This document shows, in pieces, positions 60,609 to 64,000 of a DNA stretch of 64,000 bases. Made by a program: the position numbers and the translations under genes. The notes below the pieces were generated by a model. That model was not told the origin of the DNA. It was given only the letters and a program-made list of their open reading frames with translations, and did no database searches. The stretch is from NCBI GenBank assembly GCA_018398575.1, contig JAGTXZ010000018.1, positions 3,286,001-3,350,000 of the forward strand, in the 5' to 3' direction. This DNA comes from Ampelomyces quisqualis. Taxonomy: Eukaryota > Ascomycota > Dothideomycetes > Pleosporales > Phaeosphaeriaceae. Every line of letters begins with the position of its first letter. Within the stretch, counting starts at the first letter, position 1.

Positions 60609-61060
60609 AGTAGTAGTGTTATAGAGTTGTAGATTTAATATTGTAATAATTTAGGTTGTTTTAGTGCCTAGTAAATAAGCGGTAAGCAGGCTTAGCGCAG
60701 GAAATTAGGTCTTAGCGTAAAATTCCTGCAGGAGCTAATTTAAAACTGCTAGCGCTACTAGAAGACTAGAACGTAATAAAAAACTGTGTTAACTTACAGG
60801 CCTACCTAGAATTGCGCTAGCTTTTGTTCTAGCCATATATTAAAATTAAAGGGTAGATTTCTATAGACTTGTTATTTGTTTATGTAAAATGGGCTAAAAG
60901 GCAGTAAGCGCGGGTAGTAGGCAGAAAACACGCTAGTAGACTGCTTGCGCACAGACTAACTTACCGCGTTATTAGTTGTAAGCTACCAAAATAAAATACT
61001 AAAGCTATACGCCTGCAATAGCAACACGCTTTATTACATTACTTTATTACACTTAGCGCT

Positions 61061-62220
61061 ATAGAATCTGTTAAGTCTAAGGAAATTAAGGTTGTTAACA
61101 AGCCTAAGGGCTTTCTGCCGCCTATTCCTGTTAGAGTTCTGCTAAATTTCAAGGAAGAGGAGTAGGCCCAGCTTACAATAGTAACATTCTTAGAACTTTA
61201 CTATAAATTGTACTAATTTGTCTAGGGTTTTGCTTCTAGGGATAATAAGATTAGCTATATCCTTAACTCTTGTAGTAGTAATACTCTAAAGCAAGGCTAA
61301 CTAACAAATTTCTAAGTTAACTCTAGCAGGCAGCTTAGCAGTAGCGCTATGCAATCTAGGGAGCTAGCTGCTATTGCAAAGGCTAAGTCCTTAGACTAAT
61401 TAGCTAAATACTAGCTTAAGAAGAAGGTTAAGAGAGGCGATAGGTACAAGGCGTTGTCTCTAAGGCAACAAGCTAAGAAACTTAAGCATAAGCTTAAGGC
61501 CTAGGCAGCAAAGCGTTTTGATAGCAAGCAATCTAGTAAGTTATCATACCTTTTTATTACGTTATTTTTACTAACATGCAAAGCTAAGTAGTTAACAGCC
61601 TCTATTACTTAGGTTAATTAAAAATAGAAGGCTATTCAAATTAAAATTAATATGCGCGCCTACAACATTGTTATAAAGGGGTCCTCTGCAGCAACTTTAG
61701 ACTTAAAGCAAAAAAAATTGTTAGCTTAAGCTTATACTTGCGTTTATGGGCCTAGTAGAGCTATAGAGGAGATACTCTAAAGGGAGTATACTTGTAGGCT
61801 ACACCTCCTTGAGAGGAATAGCTTTAAGACACTACAGGCTAAGGCTAAATAGCTTAAATTTTGCAATAAGCTAACGCCTAACAAGTTGGCTCTAGTAACT
61901 AATTAGAATTAGCAGTAAGTTTATCACATTATTTTATTACGTACTTATTCTAACTAGTCTGCTAGGAGGCGTAAGCTAACACCCCCCTCTATGTTTAATT
62001 AGCCTCTAGAGCTCTATAGTAATAGGCTATACGTTAAGGGACGCGATAAGACTAAATATAAGGAAGAGGTTAAAGATTCTAGTAAAGAGCTAGAGGCATA
62101 CTACAAGACGCTGCCTAATAAATATAAAGATAAGGAGGATAAGGATTAGAGCAATAGCACCTAGAAGGGGTTCTCTAATAGTACTTGAAAGGGCTGTTTA
62201 GACGCTAAGTAACATGTATA
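61061..62220 (+). pseudogene. hAT-associated gene 2 (copy F)
   Basis: Exons 61061-61180, 61226-61535, 61584-61914 and about 61958-62210, with introns of 45, 48 and 43 nt (GTAA...ctaac/actaat...AG). The first two keep frame exactly; at the third my frame is off by one. ATA stands for ATG. Blocks: ESVKSKEIKVVNKPKGFLPP; SSAMQSRELAAIAKAKSLD; LKKKVKRGDRYKALSLRQQA; KAIQIKINMRAYNIVIKGSS; CRLHLLERNSFKTLQAKAK; a D/E/K-rich end. A basic, largely helical protein, possibly nuclear. I do not recognise the family. It is conserved in all five copies, which argues that it was functional with the transposase or with H3. Confidence 0.6.
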
Positions 62221-62334
62221 ATTAAATCTACTGTATATTATTGCCTAATATAGTTAAGACTTAAAAATTTTGCTACTACTGTAAAACCTAATTTCTTAAT
62301 TTCTAAAAGTTTGGCCCTACTATCTGCCCCCTAA

Positions 62335-64000
62335 CTAGGAGAATAACGCCTCTAGCAGAACGCCTACCTCTCTTACTTAAAGTAACACTAAACTGTAGTT
62401 TTGCTATTCTATTGTTACTGCAATTACTACCCTCTTTCTATAAGATATTGCTACTTTGTTATTACACTTTTTTATTACACATATAGACCCAAGCGACCCC
62501 CCTTTACTCCTAGACAACCTATACCCTAATCTGCCTAAAATACTCTACAAATTTATACTTAACGCCCCCTAAATCCTTAAGTCTAGAATTAAGAGAATAG
62601 TTACTATCCTTAAGTAGCTAATTTAAGATAATGCTACTATATGTGCTGCATAGGATGCCTAGTAGCAGAACACGTTATAGGCCTAAGACTCTAATAATTC
62701 TAATCCTTAATAGGGTAGAGCCAAACGTTCTGCTATTATATAGACTTAATTTAGAGAAGGGGCCTATATTAAAAGCAGCAAACTACACATATATTGCCTA
62801 AACTATAGGTATATACTTTAACACCTAACTAACAAGTATATAGGGACAAAACACCTTAGTAACTACCTTTAGTCTAATAGTTACAGAGAGGTTACAGAAT
62901 CTATCTACATAAGGCAGCTACTTCTATTTGTTATACTATTACGTCTACAACCCCTGCGACTGTTTACTACCTAGCAATTTAAACTAGAAATTGTACAGGT
63001 ACTTCTTAATAGGAACTAGTCTTTTTAAACATTAGAGCAACTCTTATTTTGCTGCTTTGTAGAGTTTCTCTAGCCTAGCACTACTATACCTAGCTAATAC
63101 AAGTTTACTCTTATGCTCTAGGAACAATACAAGCAGGTAACTAAAAACCTCCTTTCTAATCTTAGCAAGTTAACAAAAATCTTAATTGCCCTTAACGCCT
63201 GGTCTGTAGCTAACTACCTAAGCTTTTTGGCTATTAAAGCCTATTATATTAACACTAGTTAGCAGATAAGAGAGGTTCTATTAGATTTTGTGCCCTTACG
63301 TAGGCAGTACACTAGGGTTTCTATAGCATCTAATCTTATGTAGGTACTTAAAAACACAAAAACATTAAAACAATTACTAGCAGTTACCTGCAACAACGCT
63401 TTAAATAACAGTACTCTTAGCAGAAGCCTAGAAAGCAATCTTGCTAATAAGGAGGTTTCTTAGAACGCAAAGGAAAACACTATACTATACCTTACCTATA
63501 TTATTAACCTAGTAGTGCAGGACATAATAGCCTACCTAAGGCTAACAGCCTTGCCTAAGATTAAAGGGGCTTAGCAGCTGCAACGCTATTACGTTTACTA
63601 GATTAATAATAGCATATTAGTGCCTAACTCCTTGCGAAAGGTATGTTACACCCTTTATTATAATTCTTTATTACGCACTAAGCTCCCTTAGATCTAGGCA
63701 ATTTGTATTACTATTAATTTGTCTCCTTAACGTTTTAAACAATTCCTAAAGGTACAATCTAATATACTGCTAAAAAATTAACTCTGTGTAATTTAAGATG
63801 TTAAGACTAGGTAGAATTTAACCTATAATATGTGCAAGCGCGCCTGCTCCCTAGCTACTTATATTAACAAGTGGCTAGAGTAAGAGATTACACTTAATTA
63901 GGCCCTGTAAAGTAGCAGCAGTAATTTACAGAATAATAACGCAGTTGCAGACTTTAAGGACCTTAAAAGGCTTTGGCTAGCACCTGCTAAGTAGTTACAC
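62335..64000 (+). pseudogene. hAT transposase (copy F, cut by window end)
   Basis: N-terminal exon near 62335-62450 (NNASSRTPTSLT), an intron ending at about 62469, then one frame to about 63640: a basic region, a BED-like finger (YCLNYRYIL...KYIGTKHLSNY, second Cys and last His changed to Tyr), KFVEFL-type block, TKILIALNAWS (catalytic Asp as Asn), LSFLAIKAYYINTS, QIREVLLDFVPLRR and TILYLTYIINLVVQ (the hAT CxxH motif as YxxY). After a short intron (63642-63694) follow QDVKTR, stop, NLTYNMCKRACS, where hAT has TRWNST. It ends in the window before the dimerisation domain. Confidence 0.88.

Larger units (their letters stand above)
1..64000. other. RIP-degraded transposon block (AT-rich isochore)
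   Basis: The whole window is TpA-saturated with scarce CpA/TpG but retained CpG. Recognisable transposon frames are interrupted almost only by TAG or TAA where glutamine or tryptophan is expected. Repeated copies differ mainly by C/T and G/A transitions. This matches RIP acting on CpA, known from Pezizomycotina. No intact chromosomal gene, tRNA or rRNA was seen. Mutation load is uneven: the LTR-1 and LTR-2 retrotransposons and hAT-A/hAT-F keep more C and G than the P2, G1, G2, B, E and D copies. Confidence 0.88.
59687..64000 (+). mobile_element. hAT-F: hAT element, right end outside the window
   Basis: Left terminal repeat tacagcagtaaat, then inverted subterminal blocks (ggtaggggttgggtt and its reverse complement within 59690-59830). 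H3 (minus), gene 2 (plus) and transposase (plus) follow in the order seen in hAT-A reversed. Together with copy A this is the best-preserved copy. The right end and right target duplication lie beyond 64000. Confidence 0.9.

Overview
The window looks like an AT-rich, gene-free block from a filamentous ascomycete (Pezizomycotina) genome. By eye it is strongly AT-rich and saturated with TpA, while CpA and TpG are depleted and CpG (gcgc, tacg) survives. Nearly every coding frame is broken by TAG/TAA where CAG, CAA or TGG is expected. That is the mark of repeat-induced point mutation (RIP), and no intact gene is visible. All names (P2, G1, G2, LTR-1, LTR-2, hAT-A/B/D/E/F) are local labels. All calls were made by eye from translations, and boundaries marked 'about' are soft.

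Layout. (1) 1-13550 is a giant palindrome: 1-3985 is an almost identical reverse complement of 9564-13550, and the loop holds a plus-strand Ty3/Gypsy pol (P2). (2) 10560-14800 continuing at 20724-21930 is a second Ty3/Gypsy element (G1), split by hAT-A (14809-20723, 8-bp target duplication TACGTTAC). (3) 22315-29410 (LTR-1, plus) and 29842-36812 (LTR-2, minus) are two complete LTR retrotransposons with 5-bp target duplications CTAGC and ATACT. They are less mutated than their surroundings. (4) About 37870-42766 is a minus-strand relative of G1 (G2), which keeps the empty site matching the hAT-A insertion. (5) 42767-64000 is a pile of hAT elements: B (plus), E (minus, truncated), an inverted hAT fragment, D (minus) and F (plus, runs off the window). 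B/E and E'/D form a second large inverted duplication.

The most striking content is inside the hAT elements. All five copies carry, beside a hAT transposase, a second multi-exon gene of unknown function and, divergently at the 5' end, a histone H3 gene. The H3 relics keep an ALREI-type N-helix, LLI(R/C)KLPF, an (A)V*EAAKAYIVSFF-type alpha-2 helix and the TNINAIYAKRVTI segment. They have two phase-consistent short introns and an ATA where ATG is expected. Two H3 types occur, matching two hAT subfamilies. A second recurring theme is antisense genes: three unrelated Ty3/Gypsy families (P2, LTR-1, LTR-2) each carry an opposite-strand reading frame between the integrase/chromodomain and the 3' LTR.

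These elements therefore look like cargo-carrying transposons that were later inactivated by RIP, nested into one another and rearranged by inverted duplication.
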